Assembly (NCBI GenBank): GCA_034004685.1
Contig: JAVEWG010000009.1
Coordinates: 27,983 to 91,982, forward strand
Direction: 5' to 3'
Length of the DNA stretch: 64,000 bases
From: JAEUNX01 sp034004685
GTDB taxonomy: Bacteria > Pseudomonadota > Gammaproteobacteria > Burkholderiales > Rhodocyclaceae
Of the stretch, positions 1 through 8,739 are shown in pieces. Under the pieces are notes generated by a model. The model saw only the letters and a list, made by a program, of their open reading frames with translations. It made no database searches and was not told where the DNA came from. The stretch's first letter is position 1. Each line of letters begins with the position of its first letter. Made by a program: the position numbers and the translations under genes.

Positions 1-876
1 GATAACCAGGCCGATTTCCACATCTACGACTCGGTCCTTTCCGAGGAGGCCGTTCTTGCCTTCGAGTACGGCTACTCCACCACCGAGCCCGAGCAACTGG
101 TGGTATGGGAAGCCCAGTTCGGCGACTTCGTCAATGGCGCCCAGGTGGTGATCGACCAGTTCATCAGTTCCGGCGAAGCCAAGTGGGGTCGCCTGTGTGG
201 CTTGGTGATGCTGCTGCCCCATGGTTTCGAAGGGCAGGGGCCGGAGCACTCCTCGGCCCGGCCGGAGCGCTTCATGAACCTAGCGGCCCAGATGAACATG
301 GAAATCTGCGTGCCCACCACGCCGGCCCAGATCTTCCATTTGCTGCGCCGCCAGATGGTGCGCAAGCTCCGGAAGCCCCTGGTGGTGATGACCCCCAAGT
401 CCTTGCTGCGCCACAAGGATGCGGTTTCCTCCCTGGATGAGTTGGCCAAGGGCAGCTTCCAGACCGTGATTGGCGAGGTGGATGCCATCGAGCCCAAGAA
501 GGTCAAGCGCGTGCTGGTGTGCTGCGGAAAGGTCTATTACGAACTGCTGGCCCATCGCCGCGCCAACGAGATCAAGGATGTGGCCATCCTGCGCCTGGAA
601 CAGATGTACCCCTTCCCGGAAAAGGCCTTCGCCGCCCAGATCGATCAGTATCCCAATGCCAAGGAAATCGTCTGGGTGCAGGAAGAACCCCGCAACCAGG
701 GCATGTGGTACTGGCTGTCGTCCCGTCAGCACCTGGCCAATGTGGTGAGCGCCAAGCGCAAGCTGCTGCTGGTGTCCCGACCGGCTGCCGCCTCGCCGGC
801 GGTGGGCTACTACGCCAAGCACAACGCCCAGCAGAAGGAAGTCATCGAGAACGCCTTCGGCGAAATCCAGGACTGA
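1..876 (+). CDS. sucA: 2-oxoglutarate dehydrogenase E1 component, C-terminal part
   Basis: The reading frame is open from the first base, so only the last 291 residues are present. It is the thiamine-diphosphate-dependent E1 subunit that decarboxylates 2-oxoglutarate and passes the succinyl group to the E2 lipoyl arm in the TCA cycle. Visible family marks are the transketolase-type pyrimidine-binding stretch (EYGYSTTEPEQLVVWEAQFG), LPHGFEGQGPEHSSARPERF, and the C-terminal WVQEEPRNQGMW. The protein ends at a TGA 103 bases before sucB. The first E2 and E3 genes follow directly in the order expected for this complex. The missing N-terminus lies outside the window. Identity is secure from sequence and context together. 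Confidence 0.96.
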   Translation, partial: DNQADFHIYDSVLSEEAVLAFEYGYSTTEPEQLVVWEAQFGDFVNGAQVVIDQFISSGEAKWGRLCGLVMLLPHGFEGQGPEHSSARPERFMNLAAQMNMEICVPTTPAQIFHLLRRQMVRKLRKPLVVMTPKSLLRHKDAVSSLDELAKGSFQTVIGEVDAIEPKKVKRVLVCCGKVYYELLAHRRANEIKDVAILRLEQMYPFPEKAFAAQIDQYPNAKEIVWVQEEPRNQGMWYWLSSRQHLANVVSAKRKLLLVSRPAAASPAVGYYAKHNAQQKEVIENAFGEIQD

Positions 877-979
877 ACCCTGATGAACATTCCCGTCCCG
901 CAGCCCCCGGGTTGCTGGCGGCGGGGGATTTTAAAAGCTCCAAACCCAACGTAAAAACCCAATAACAGGGGAGAGAACC

Positions 980-2143
980 ATGCTGATTGAAGTGAAAGTG
1001 CCTCAGCTGTCCGAGTCCGTTTCAGAAGCCACCCTGGTGGCCTGGCACAAGCAGGAAGGGGAGGCCGTCTCCCGGGACGAGAACCTGATCGACATCGAAA
1101 CCGACAAGGTGGTGCTGGAGACCCCGGCCCCCGCCGACGGGGTGCTGGTCAAGATCATCAAGCAGGGAGGGGACTCGGTCACCTCCGGCGAACTGATTGC
1201 CCAGATCGACACCGAAGCCAAGGCCGCCGCCGGTGCCGCCGCCCCGGCCCAGCAGGTTGCCGCCGCCCCGGCTGCTGCTGCAGCCAGCCCTGCCGCCCGC
1301 AAAATTCTGGAGGAGAAGGGGATCCCCGCCGGCGAGGTAGCCGGGAGCGGTCGTGGTGGCCGGGTCACCAAGGAAGACGCCGTGGCTGCTCAACCCAGGG
1401 CGGCGGCCGCGCCGGCGCCGGCCGTGGCGCTGGTGGCGGGAGAGCGCCCCGAGCAGCGGGTGCCCATGAGCCGCCTGCGGGCCCGGATTGCCGAGCGTTT
1501 GCTCCAGTCCCAGCAGCAAAACGCCATCCTCACCACCTTCAACGAGGTGAACATGGCGCCGGTGATGGCCCTGCGCAAACAATACGGCGACAAGTTCGAG
1601 AAGACCCACGGGGTGCGCCTGGGTTTCATGGGCTTCTTCGTCAAGGCCGCCGTGGCCGCCCTCAAGAAGTTCCCCATCCTCAATGCCTCGGTGGATGGCA
1701 CCGACATCGTGTACCACGGCTACTTCGACATCGGCATCGCGGTGGGCAGCCCCCGGGGGCTGGTGGTGCCCATCCTGCGGGACGTGGACCAGATGTCCAT
1801 CGCCGATATCGAGAAGAAGATCGCCGAATTCGGCGCCAAGGCGGCTGACGGCAAGCTCACCCTGGAGGAGCTTTCCGGGGGTACCTTCTCCATCTCCAAC
1901 GGCGGGGTGTTCGGCTCCATGATGTCCACCCCCATCATCAATCCGCCCCAATCGGCGATTCTCGGCATCCACGCCACCAAGGACCGCCCGGTGGTGGAGA
2001 ACGGCCAGATCGTGATCCGGCCCATCAACTATCTGGCCATGTCCTACGACCACCGGATCATCGACGGCCGCGAGGCGGTGCTCGGCCTGGTGACCATGAA
2101 GGAAGCCCTGGAAGATCCGGCCCGGCTGATCCTGGACGTGTAA
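980..2143 (+). CDS. sucB: Dihydrolipoyl succinyltransferase (E2 of 2-oxoglutarate dehydrogenase)
   Basis: This E2 core enzyme transfers succinyl groups from its lipoyl arm to CoA. The 387 residues show one N-terminal lipoyl domain with the lipoylated lysine in DIETDKVVLE (K43), an Ala/Pro-rich linker, a peripheral-subunit-binding domain around residues 102-137 (ARKILEEKGIPAGEV...GRGGRVTKEDA), a second flexible linker, and a catalytic domain ending with SYDHRIIDGRE, where H358 and D362 are the active-site pair. The ATG is preceded by GGGGAGAG at a normal distance. Length and single lipoyl domain fit the succinyl-specific rather than the pyruvate enzyme. It sits between sucA and lpd in one operon. 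Confidence 0.97.
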   Translation: MLIEVKVPQLSESVSEATLVAWHKQEGEAVSRDENLIDIETDKVVLETPAPADGVLVKIIKQGGDSVTSGELIAQIDTEAKAAAGAAAPAQQVAAAPAAAAASPAARKILEEKGIPAGEVAGSGRGGRVTKEDAVAAQPRAAAAPAPAVALVAGERPEQRVPMSRLRARIAERLLQSQQQNAILTTFNEVNMAPVMALRKQYGDKFEKTHGVRLGFMGFFVKAAVAALKKFPILNASVDGTDIVYHGYFDIGIAVGSPRGLVVPILRDVDQMSIADIEKKIAEFGAKAADGKLTLEELSGGTFSISNGGVFGSMMSTPIINPPQSAILGIHATKDRPVVENGQIVIRPINYLAMSYDHRIIDGREAVLGLVTMKEALEDPARLILDV

Positions 2144-2242
2144 TCCCCGGGATGGGCGTGGGGGGGAAGGCCGGCGAAGGGCCACGACCCTTTCCCCTTT
2201 CCCTGCCCCAGGCAAGCCCGACCCAAAAGAGAGGAAACAATA

Positions 2243-3670
2243 ATGGCTGACAAGCAATTCGACGTCCTGGTGATTGGCGGTGGCCCCGGCGGCTATGTGG
2301 CTGCCATCCGCGCCGCCCAACTGGGTTTCTCCGCGGCCTGCGCGGAGTCCAACCCCTATGCCGATCCCAAGGGCGAGCCCCGCCTGGGGGGCACCTGCCT
2401 CAACGTGGGCTGCATTCCCTCCAAGGCCCTGCTCCATACCTCCCATCTGTTTGCCGAGTCCCAGCACGCCTTTGAGGCCCAGGGTATCAGGGTGAAAGGC
2501 TCGGTCAGCATCGACGTGCCCACCATGATCGCCCGCAAGGCCAAAGTGGTGGATCAGCTCACCGGCGGCATCAAGGGCCTTTTCAAGAAGAACAAGGTCA
2601 CCATGCTTCCGGGCCATGGCAGCTTCGTCGCCCAGACCGAAGGCGGCTGGAAGGTCCAGGTCGGCGACGACGTGGTGGAAGCCAGGCAGGTCATCGTGGC
2701 CACCGGCTCCACTGCCCGCCACTTGCCCGGCATTCCGGTGGATAACAAGCTGATTTGCGACAACATCGGTGCCCTGGAGATCGATTCAGTGCCCCAGCGC
2801 CTGGGCTTGATCGGTTCGGGCGTGATCGGCCTGGAAATGGGTTCGGTGTGGAGCCGCCTGGGTGCCCAGGTCACCATCCTGGAAGCCCTGGACAGCTTTC
2901 TCGGCGCCGCCGACCAGGATGTGGCCAAGGAAGCCCAGAAGCTCTTCACCAAGCAGGGCCTGGATATCAAGCTGTCGGTCAAGGTGGGCAAGGTCAGCGC
3001 TGGCAAGAAGTCGGTCACGGTGGAATACGAAACCAAGGATGGTTCCCAGACCGCCGAGTTCGACCGTCTGATCGTCTCCGTCGGCCGTATTCCCAATACG
3101 GTGGGTCTCAACGCCGAGGCCGTGGGCCTCAAGATCGACGAGCGGGGCTATGTGGAGGTGGACGGCCACTGCCGCACCAACCTGCCTGGCATCTGGGCCG
3201 TGGGGGATGTGGTGCGGGGGCCCATGCTGGCCCACAAGGCCATGGAAGAGGGGGTAATGGTGGCCGAGCTGATAGCGGGCCAGGCCGGCCACTGCAACTT
3301 CGACACCATCCCCTGGGTGATCTACACCAGCCCCGAGATCGCCTGGGTCGGCAAGACCGAGCAACAGCTCAAGGCCGAGGGGGTGGCCTACAAGGTGGGC
3401 AAGATTCCCTTCATGGCCAACGGCCGGGCCCTGGGTACCGGCGACACCGCTGGTTTCGTCAAGATGATCGCTGACGCCGCCAGCGACCGCATCCTCGGGG
3501 TGCACATCATGGGCGCCAATGCCTCCGAGCTGATTGCCGAAGCAGTGGTGGCCATGGAGTTTGGTGCCGCAGCCGAGGATCTGGCCCGCATCTGCCACGG
3601 CCATCCCACCCTCTCTGAAGTGGTGCACGAGGCTGCCCTGGCGGTGGATAAGCGGCCGCTACACTTCTAA
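2243..3670 (+). CDS. lpdA: Dihydrolipoyl dehydrogenase (E3)
   Basis: E3 reoxidises the dihydrolipoyl arm of E2 and reduces NAD+. The 475-residue protein begins with an FAD Rossmann motif (VIGGGPGGYVAA), followed by the redox disulfide in GGTCLNVGCIPSKAL (C52 and C57), a second Rossmann motif for NAD (IGSGVIGLEMG), the FAD-binding ATG-like segment WAVGDVVRGPMLAHKA, and the C-terminal dimer-interface active-site pair in HPTLSE (about H454 and E459). An AGAGGAAA ribosome-binding site lies just before the ATG. As third gene of the sucA-sucB-lpd operon it most likely serves the 2-oxoglutarate complex, although E3 may be shared with other complexes. Confidence 0.97.
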   Translation: MADKQFDVLVIGGGPGGYVAAIRAAQLGFSAACAESNPYADPKGEPRLGGTCLNVGCIPSKALLHTSHLFAESQHAFEAQGIRVKGSVSIDVPTMIARKAKVVDQLTGGIKGLFKKNKVTMLPGHGSFVAQTEGGWKVQVGDDVVEARQVIVATGSTARHLPGIPVDNKLICDNIGALEIDSVPQRLGLIGSGVIGLEMGSVWSRLGAQVTILEALDSFLGAADQDVAKEAQKLFTKQGLDIKLSVKVGKVSAGKKSVTVEYETKDGSQTAEFDRLIVSVGRIPNTVGLNAEAVGLKIDERGYVEVDGHCRTNLPGIWAVGDVVRGPMLAHKAMEEGVMVAELIAGQAGHCNFDTIPWVIYTSPEIAWVGKTEQQLKAEGVAYKVGKIPFMANGRALGTGDTAGFVKMIADAASDRILGVHIMGANASELIAEAVVAMEFGAAAEDLARICHGHPTLSEVVHEAALAVDKRPLHF

Positions 3671-3684
3671 GCGATCCGGTGCGC

Positions 3685-3732
3685 GGGGGAAGGTAGGGGG
3701 GCGTGGTCTGCTCCCGGCCCTTCCCCCCTTTT
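3685..3732 (+). terminator. Candidate intrinsic terminator after lpdA
   Basis: A GGGGGAAGG arm at 3685-3693 pairs with CCTTCCCCC at 3719-3727, followed by C and TTTT at 3729-3732. The loop is long (25 nt) and the T-run short, so strength is uncertain. It would close the suc operon and separate it from zapE, which starts 20 bases further on. Confidence 0.45.
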
Positions 3733-3752
3733 ACATTATTCGGTTTCATCCC

Positions 3753-4868
3753 ATGCCCCACCGTACCCTCAACGTCGCCGAACACGGCATGCTCGATGCC
3801 TACGAGGCGGCCCTGAAAAGCCGTGGCTACAAGTCCGACCCCGCCCAGCGGGGCGCCGTGGTCCGTCTCCAGCAGCTGTATACCGAGCTGGTGGCTTTCA
3901 AGGCTGCCCGCCGTACGGCGCTGCGCAAGGTTTTCGCCCGACCCAACATTCCCCGCAGCGTGTACTTCTGGGGTGGCGTGGGGCGGGGCAAGAGCTTCCT
4001 GATGGATTGCTTCTTCGAGGCCGTGCCTTACCAGCGCAAGCGCCGGGTGCATTTCCATGCCTTCATGCAGGAAGTGCAAAACGACCTCAAGAACCATAAC
4101 CACGAACCCGACCCGATCCAGAAGGTGGCCGATCGGATCGCCCGGGAAACCCGCCTGTTGTGCTTTGACGAGTTCCATGTCTCCGACATTGCCGACGCCA
4201 TGATCCTGGGGCGCCTCCTGGACGCCCTGTTCGCCCGGGGGGTGATCTTCGTGATGACCACCAACTATCCCCCCGACGGGCTCTACCCCAATGGTCTGAT
4301 GCGGGTGAATTTCCTGCCCGCCATCGAGATGATCAAGCGCCGCTTCGACGTCCTGGAAGTGGACCACGGCAACGATTACCGGCTGCGCACCCTGGAAAAG
4401 ATGGAGATCTTCCTGGTGCCGGCGGACGCTGCGGCGGATGCCAAGATGACCAAGGATTTCATCCAGATTGCCGGCACCAAGGGGGAGGATGGGGGGGGCA
4501 TCGAACTCTTCGGCCGCCCCCTGCCCACCCTGCGCCGCGCCCCCGGCGTGGTGTGGTTCGACTTCGCCACCCTCTGCGGCGGGCCCCGCTCCCAGAACGA
4601 CTATCTAGAAATCGCCCGGGAGCACCATACCCTGCTGCTTTCCGCCGTGCCCAGGATGGGAGCCGGCAGCGCCAACGAGGCCCGGCGCTTCACCTGGCTG
4701 GTGGATGTGCTCTACGACCATAGGGTCAAGCTCATCGTCAGCGCCGAGGTGGAGCCCCATGAGCTTTACCGGGAGGGCCACAATGCCCACGAATTCGTGC
4801 GCACCGTCAGTCGCCTGATGGAGATGCGCTCCCGGGAATACCTGGCCGAAGCCCACCGCACCGAATGA
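3753..4868 (+). CDS. zapE: Cell division protein ZapE (AFG1-like ATPase)
   Basis: This 371-residue protein belongs to the AFG1/ZapE P-loop ATPase family; the E. coli member associates with FtsZ at the division site. The Walker A motif is GGVGRGKSF (K80), Walker B is LLCFDEFHVSD, and the family segments VIFVMTTNYPPDGLYPNGL and RRFTWLVDVLYDH are present. The ATG at 3753 is chosen because MPHRTLNVAE is where family similarity starts; the open frame further upstream runs back into lpd antisense frames and terminator sequence. The stop overlaps the start of the next gene (ATGA), so the two are probably translationally coupled. Confidence 0.9.
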   Translation: MPHRTLNVAEHGMLDAYEAALKSRGYKSDPAQRGAVVRLQQLYTELVAFKAARRTALRKVFARPNIPRSVYFWGGVGRGKSFLMDCFFEAVPYQRKRRVHFHAFMQEVQNDLKNHNHEPDPIQKVADRIARETRLLCFDEFHVSDIADAMILGRLLDALFARGVIFVMTTNYPPDGLYPNGLMRVNFLPAIEMIKRRFDVLEVDHGNDYRLRTLEKMEIFLVPADAAADAKMTKDFIQIAGTKGEDGGGIELFGRPLPTLRRAPGVVWFDFATLCGGPRSQNDYLEIAREHHTLLLSAVPRMGAGSANEARRFTWLVDVLYDHRVKLIVSAEVEPHELYREGHNAHEFVRTVSRLMEMRSREYLAEAHRTE

Positions 4869-5713
4869 GGCTCATCCCGTGCGGGCTGGTGCTCGGCTTC
4901 TGCCTGCTGGCCGCCAGCGCCTGGGGCCAGGAGCGTTTCGAGATCCTCACCCTGCGCCATCGCACGGTGGATCAGGTGCTGCCTGCCCTGCATCCCCTGG
5001 TGGCCCCCGGCGGGGCCATCAGCGGCCTGGAGGGCAAGATCATGGTCCGTACCGATGCCCGCAACCTGGAGGAAATCCGGGCGGCCCTGGCCAGTCTGGA
5101 CAGCCCGGTGGCCCGGCTCATGGTGAGCGTCCGGGTGGCTGGCGAGGCCGAGGTGCGACGCCGGGACATCGAGGTTTCGAGCAGCCTGGGGGGCGACCGG
5201 GTCAGGATCATCCGGCCCCCTGGTTTGCCCGCCAATACCCGGATCGAGGGGGAGCAGGGCGGCCAGGCCATCACCCTGGAAGGCCAGGACCGTCACGCCC
5301 GCCAGCAGGAACAGCTCGTCCAGCAGGTCCAGACCGTAGATGGGGGCCAGGCCTTCCTCCAGGCCGGCGTCTCGGTGCCGGTATCTTTCCGGCAGATGGT
5401 GCTACGGCCGGACGGGCTGCGGGTTCAGGGGGGTAAGGTCTATCGGGATCTGGGGAGTGGCTTCGTTGCCCGGCCCCAGCTCATGGGGGAGCGGGTCCGG
5501 GTGGCGGTGAGCCCCAGTCTCGCCCGGTTTGGGGGGGATGGCTTCGAGCGCACGGAACTCTCCACCACCGTGGAAGGCCCCCTGGGGGAATGGCTGCCCC
5601 TGGGGGAGAGCGGCACCAGCCGGGAGGGGGCGGGTGGCGACCTGCTGTCCCGTCGATCTACCGCCGCCAGCCAGGACCAGCGCTTGTGGCTCAAGGTGGA
5701 GCGCCTGCCTTGA
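4865..5713 (+). CDS. Exported secretin N-domain-like protein of unknown function
   Basis: The 282 residues begin with a classic signal peptide (MRLIPCGLVLGFCLLAASAWGQ, cleavage after AWG or WGQ). Residues about 25-80 (FEILTLRHRTVDQVLPAL...IMVRTDARNLEEIRAALASLD) have the pattern of the N1/NolW domain found in secretins of type II/III/IV secretion systems. The beta-barrel secretin domain itself is absent. The remainder is rich in short beta-type segments and glutamine. It is a periplasmic protein by inference; its substrate or partner cannot be read from sequence. It overlaps zapE by four bases and ends where the helicase gene may begin, so it is part of that operon. Confidence 0.75.
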   Translation: MRLIPCGLVLGFCLLAASAWGQERFEILTLRHRTVDQVLPALHPLVAPGGAISGLEGKIMVRTDARNLEEIRAALASLDSPVARLMVSVRVAGEAEVRRRDIEVSSSLGGDRVRIIRPPGLPANTRIEGEQGGQAITLEGQDRHARQQEQLVQQVQTVDGGQAFLQAGVSVPVSFRQMVLRPDGLRVQGGKVYRDLGSGFVARPQLMGERVRVAVSPSLARFGGDGFERTELSTTVEGPLGEWLPLGESGTSREGAGGDLLSRRSTAASQDQRLWLKVERLP

Positions 5714-5739
5714 CGGACGAAGCGGTGGGCCAAGCCCCG

Positions 5740-7710
5740 ATGGACACGCCGGTCACCCGGGCCTTCTCTCCCGAGGGCGCCCTGGCGGCGGGCATCCCCG
5801 GGTTTCGCCCGCGCCCCCAGCAGATCGAGATGGCCGCGGCCATCGCCGAAGCCATCGCCGGCCACCGGGTGCTGGTGGCCGAGGCCGCCACTGGCACCGG
5901 CAAGACCTACGCCTACCTGGTGCCGGCGCTGCTTTCCGGCGGCAAGGTGATCATTTCCACCGGCACCAAGACCCTCCAGGATCAGCTCTACAACCGGGAT
6001 CTGCCCACCGTCCGGGCAGCCCTCAAGGTGCCGGTGAGCACCGCCCTGCTGAAAGGCCGGGCCAACTATGTGTGCCCTTACCACCTGGCCCGCAATGCCC
6101 GGGAAGGCCGCTTCCTCACCGCCCAGGACGCTGCCCACCTGCGGGCCATCGCCCGTTTTGCCGAGCACACTGGCAGCGGCGACAAGGCCGAATGCTCCGC
6201 CGTGCCGGAGGATTCCCCGGCCTGGGCCGCCGCCACCTCCACCCGGGACAACTGCCTGGGGCAGGATTGCCCGGACTACAAGGAATGCTTCGTCCTGGCC
6301 GCTCGCCGGGCCGCCCAGGAGGCGGACGTGGTGGTGGTGAACCATCACCTCTTCTTCGCCGACGTGATGCTGCGGGACGAAGGCATGGCCGAACTGCTGC
6401 CCGCCGCCAACACGGTGATCTTCGATGAAGCCCATCAGCTGCCCGAGACGGCCAGCCTGTTCTTTGGCGAGGGCGTCTCCACCGGCCAGCTCATCGATCT
6501 GGCCCGGGACACCCGCAGTGAAACGGTCGCCGGCGCACGGGACTGCCGGGATTTGATGGAAGCCACCCGGGCCCTGGAAAAATCCGCCAAGGATCTGCGC
6601 CTGGGGGTGGGCCTGGAGCAAGGCCGCCTGGGCTACGCCCAGCTCCTGGGGATGGAAAGATTCGTCGCCGCCCTGGCCGCCACCGAGGCTCAGCTACAGG
6701 CCTTCCGGGTCATCCTGGCCACCCAGGCGGAACGTTCCGAGGGCCTGGCCCACTGCCTGGAGCGCACCGATGAAATCCTGGCCCGGTTGGCCCGCTGGCA
6801 AACCCCCGAATCCCCGGACATGATCCGCTGGGCCGAGGTGTATGCCCAGTCCCTGGCCCTCAACGCCACGCCGCTGCACGTGGCCCCCATCTTCCGGCGC
6901 CAGCTGGAAGGCCATCTCCGGGCCTGGGTGTTCACCTCCGCCACCCTGGCGGTGGGCACCGATTTCGGCCACTACCTGCGGGAACTGGGTCTGGACATGC
7001 TGGACCCCCCGCCAACGACGGCCGTGTGGGGCAGCCCTTTCGACTATCCCCAGCAAGCCGTGCTCTACGCTCCCCGGGGCATGCCCAACCCCAACAGTCC
7101 CAACTACCCGGAGGCGGTGGCCGAGGTGGCCTATCCCCTGGTGCGTGCCGCCCGGGGCCGCACCTTCGTGCTGTGCACGGCGCTGCGGGCCATGCGGCGG
7201 ATCCACGAACTGCTGGCGGACCACCTGCAGCGGGACGGCTTGGATCTGCCCCTGCTGCTCCAGGGAGAAGCCTCCCGCAGCGAACTGCTGGCCCGCTTCC
7301 GGGCCGCCGGCAACGCGGTGCTGGTGGCCAGCCAGAGTTTCTGGGAAGGGGTGGACGTGCCCGGCGATGCCCTCTCGGTGGTGGTGATCGACAAGCTGCC
7401 CTTCGCCCCGCCGGACGATCCGGTGCTGGCCGCCCGGGTGGAATACCTGGAAAGGAAGGGTCTCAACCCCTTCTTCATCTACCAGTTGCCCCGCACCGTC
7501 ATCAACATGAAGCAGGGGGCCGGCCGCCTGATCCGCACCGAGCAGGACCGGGGCGTGCTGTGCATCTGCGATCCCCGGATGGTGGATAAACCCTACGGCA
7601 AACAGGTCTGGCGCAGCCTGCCCCCCATGCGCCGCAGCCGGGTGGAGGCGGACGTGGTGGATTTCCTGGAAACCCTGCGGGGTCCAGCAACGGTCCCGGA
7701 GGCTCCGTGA
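5740..7710 (+). CDS. DinG/YoaA-type ATP-dependent DNA helicase
   Basis: A superfamily 2 iron-sulfur helicase of the XPD/DinG type, 656 residues from the ATG. Motifs: Q-like FRPRPQQIEMAAAIA, Walker A EAATGTGKTYAYL, STGTKTLQDQL, DEAH box in FDEAHQLPE, late motif QSFWEGVDVPGD and GRLIRTEQDRGVL. Four cysteines in YVCPYHL, NCLGQDCPDYKEC and nearby fit the [4Fe-4S] site. DinG-type enzymes unwind DNA and R-loops 5' to 3'. An alternative TTG at 5710 overlaps the upstream TGA (TTGA) and has AAGGTGGAG eight bases before it, so translation may start ten codons earlier. Whether it is the DinG or YoaA lineage I cannot decide. Confidence 0.92.
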   Translation: MDTPVTRAFSPEGALAAGIPGFRPRPQQIEMAAAIAEAIAGHRVLVAEAATGTGKTYAYLVPALLSGGKVIISTGTKTLQDQLYNRDLPTVRAALKVPVSTALLKGRANYVCPYHLARNAREGRFLTAQDAAHLRAIARFAEHTGSGDKAECSAVPEDSPAWAAATSTRDNCLGQDCPDYKECFVLAARRAAQEADVVVVNHHLFFADVMLRDEGMAELLPAANTVIFDEAHQLPETASLFFGEGVSTGQLIDLARDTRSETVAGARDCRDLMEATRALEKSAKDLRLGVGLEQGRLGYAQLLGMERFVAALAATEAQLQAFRVILATQAERSEGLAHCLERTDEILARLARWQTPESPDMIRWAEVYAQSLALNATPLHVAPIFRRQLEGHLRAWVFTSATLAVGTDFGHYLRELGLDMLDPPPTTAVWGSPFDYPQQAVLYAPRGMPNPNSPNYPEAVAEVAYPLVRAARGRTFVLCTALRAMRRIHELLADHLQRDGLDLPLLLQGEASRSELLARFRAAGNAVLVASQSFWEGVDVPGDALSVVVIDKLPFAPPDDPVLAARVEYLERKGLNPFFIYQLPRTVINMKQGAGRLIRTEQDRGVLCICDPRMVDKPYGKQVWRSLPPMRRSRVEADVVDFLETLRGPATVPEAP

Positions 7711-8176
7711 TCAGTAGCGGTGATGACGCTCAGGCCCTGGCCAGCTGGCTGGAGGCCGACGATGTGGCCCTGGCGGAATGGCTCAACCAGCGCTGCCATT
7801 GCGTGTCCCTGGATCGCCCCGGCTCCATCGGCTGCTGGCCGGCGACCCCCGGGACGGGGCTCTTCACCACCTGATGGCCGAGGCCCGGCCCCACCTGTTC
7901 TCCGAATCCACCGTGTTCCTGCCGGGGGCCCACGCCCTGTATGCCGACAAGCGCAACCTGATTGGTCTCTCGGACCCGGCCTGGCTGGCCCGGATCGGGG
8001 TGGATGGGGCCACCCGCAGCCTGCTGGCCCAGGGCATTCCGGCCCCCCGGCTGGTGCGTCGGGAGGATGCCGGGGCCCTCTGGTCTGCCCGCCTGTACCA
8101 GGGTCAGACCACCAATTTCCGCACTCCGGGCGGCGGATTCGCGCCGGTGGTGGTGGTCCCCGCCGGCCCGGCTTGA
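7707..8176 (+). pseudogene. Conserved hypothetical protein, one-base frameshift
   Basis: Translation from the GTG at 7707 (overlapping the helicase stop as GTGA) reads VISSGDDAQALASWLEADDV...RCHCVSLDRP and then meets a stop at 7872. Another frame carries on from the same point to 8176 (RLHRLLAGDPRDGALHHLMAEARPHLF... to VVVVPAGPA). The two halves join without gap if one C is added to the CCCC run at 7817-7820, giving SLDRPRLHRLLAGD. I therefore read one gene of about 156 codons broken by a single-base loss in a homopolymer. It could be a real mutation or a sequencing error. The family is not recognised; the CHC and the PHLFS...FLP stretches look conserved. Confidence 0.6.
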
Positions 8177-8250
8177 TCCGGGCCATGGGGCCGGGGCGGC
8201 GCCCTGTTGTATCCTTCCGCCTCCCATCATTCTTCGGGATGCCCTGATTC

Positions 8251-8739
8251 ATGAAAGTCTTCGGCATCGCCGGCTACTCCGGTACCGGCAAGACCACCCT
8301 GATCGAAAAGCTGATTCCCGTGTTCACCGGCCGGAGCCTCTCGGTATCGGTCATCAAGCACGCCCATCACGGCTTCGACCTGGACCGCCCAGGCAAGGAT
8401 TCCTACCGTCATCGGGAGGCCGGCGCCGCCGAGGTATTGATGCTCTCCAATGACCGCTGGGTGCTGATGCACGAACTGCGGGGGGCGGCCGAGCCCACCC
8501 TGGAAGCGCAGTTGGCCATCCTGTCCCCCTGCGACCTGGTGCTGATCGAAGGCTTCAAGGCGGCGGCGGTGCCCAAGATCGAGGTGTTCCGCCCGGCCCT
8601 GGGCAAGGGCCCCCTCCATCCAGAAAACCCCCACGTGGTGGCGGTGGCTACCGATGCCCCCGGGGAATTTCCCCTGCCGGTGCTGGATCTCAACCAGGCG
8701 GAAGCCATCGCCGATTTCATCATCGCTTATCCCACATGA
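8251..8739 (+). CDS. mobB: Molybdopterin-guanine dinucleotide biosynthesis protein MobB
   Basis: A GTP-binding P-loop protein of 162 residues that assists conversion of molybdopterin to the guanine dinucleotide form. It has the Walker A motif GYSGTGKTTLIEKLI close to the N-terminus (K14), the family segment VIKHAHHGFDLDRPGKDSYRHR, and LVLIEGFK as Walker B-like strand with nearby metal ligands. Length matches MobB. The stop overlaps the start of moeA (ATGA), placing it first in the mobB-moeA-moaD-moaE cluster. Confidence 0.93.
   Translation: MKVFGIAGYSGTGKTTLIEKLIPVFTGRSLSVSVIKHAHHGFDLDRPGKDSYRHREAGAAEVLMLSNDRWVLMHELRGAAEPTLEAQLAILSPCDLVLIEGFKAAAVPKIEVFRPALGKGPLHPENPHVVAVATDAPGEFPLPVLDLNQAEAIADFIIAYPT

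Noticed and set aside
877..979. Terminator between sucA and sucB (GC stem followed by ATTTTAAAA)
   Set aside because: Arms pair poorly and an intrinsic stop inside the sucAB operon is unlikely; no clear T-run after a stable stem.
1022..2722. 566-codon minus-strand frame across sucB and lpd
   Set aside because: Spans two well-defined genes and their gap on the other strand; no motifs.
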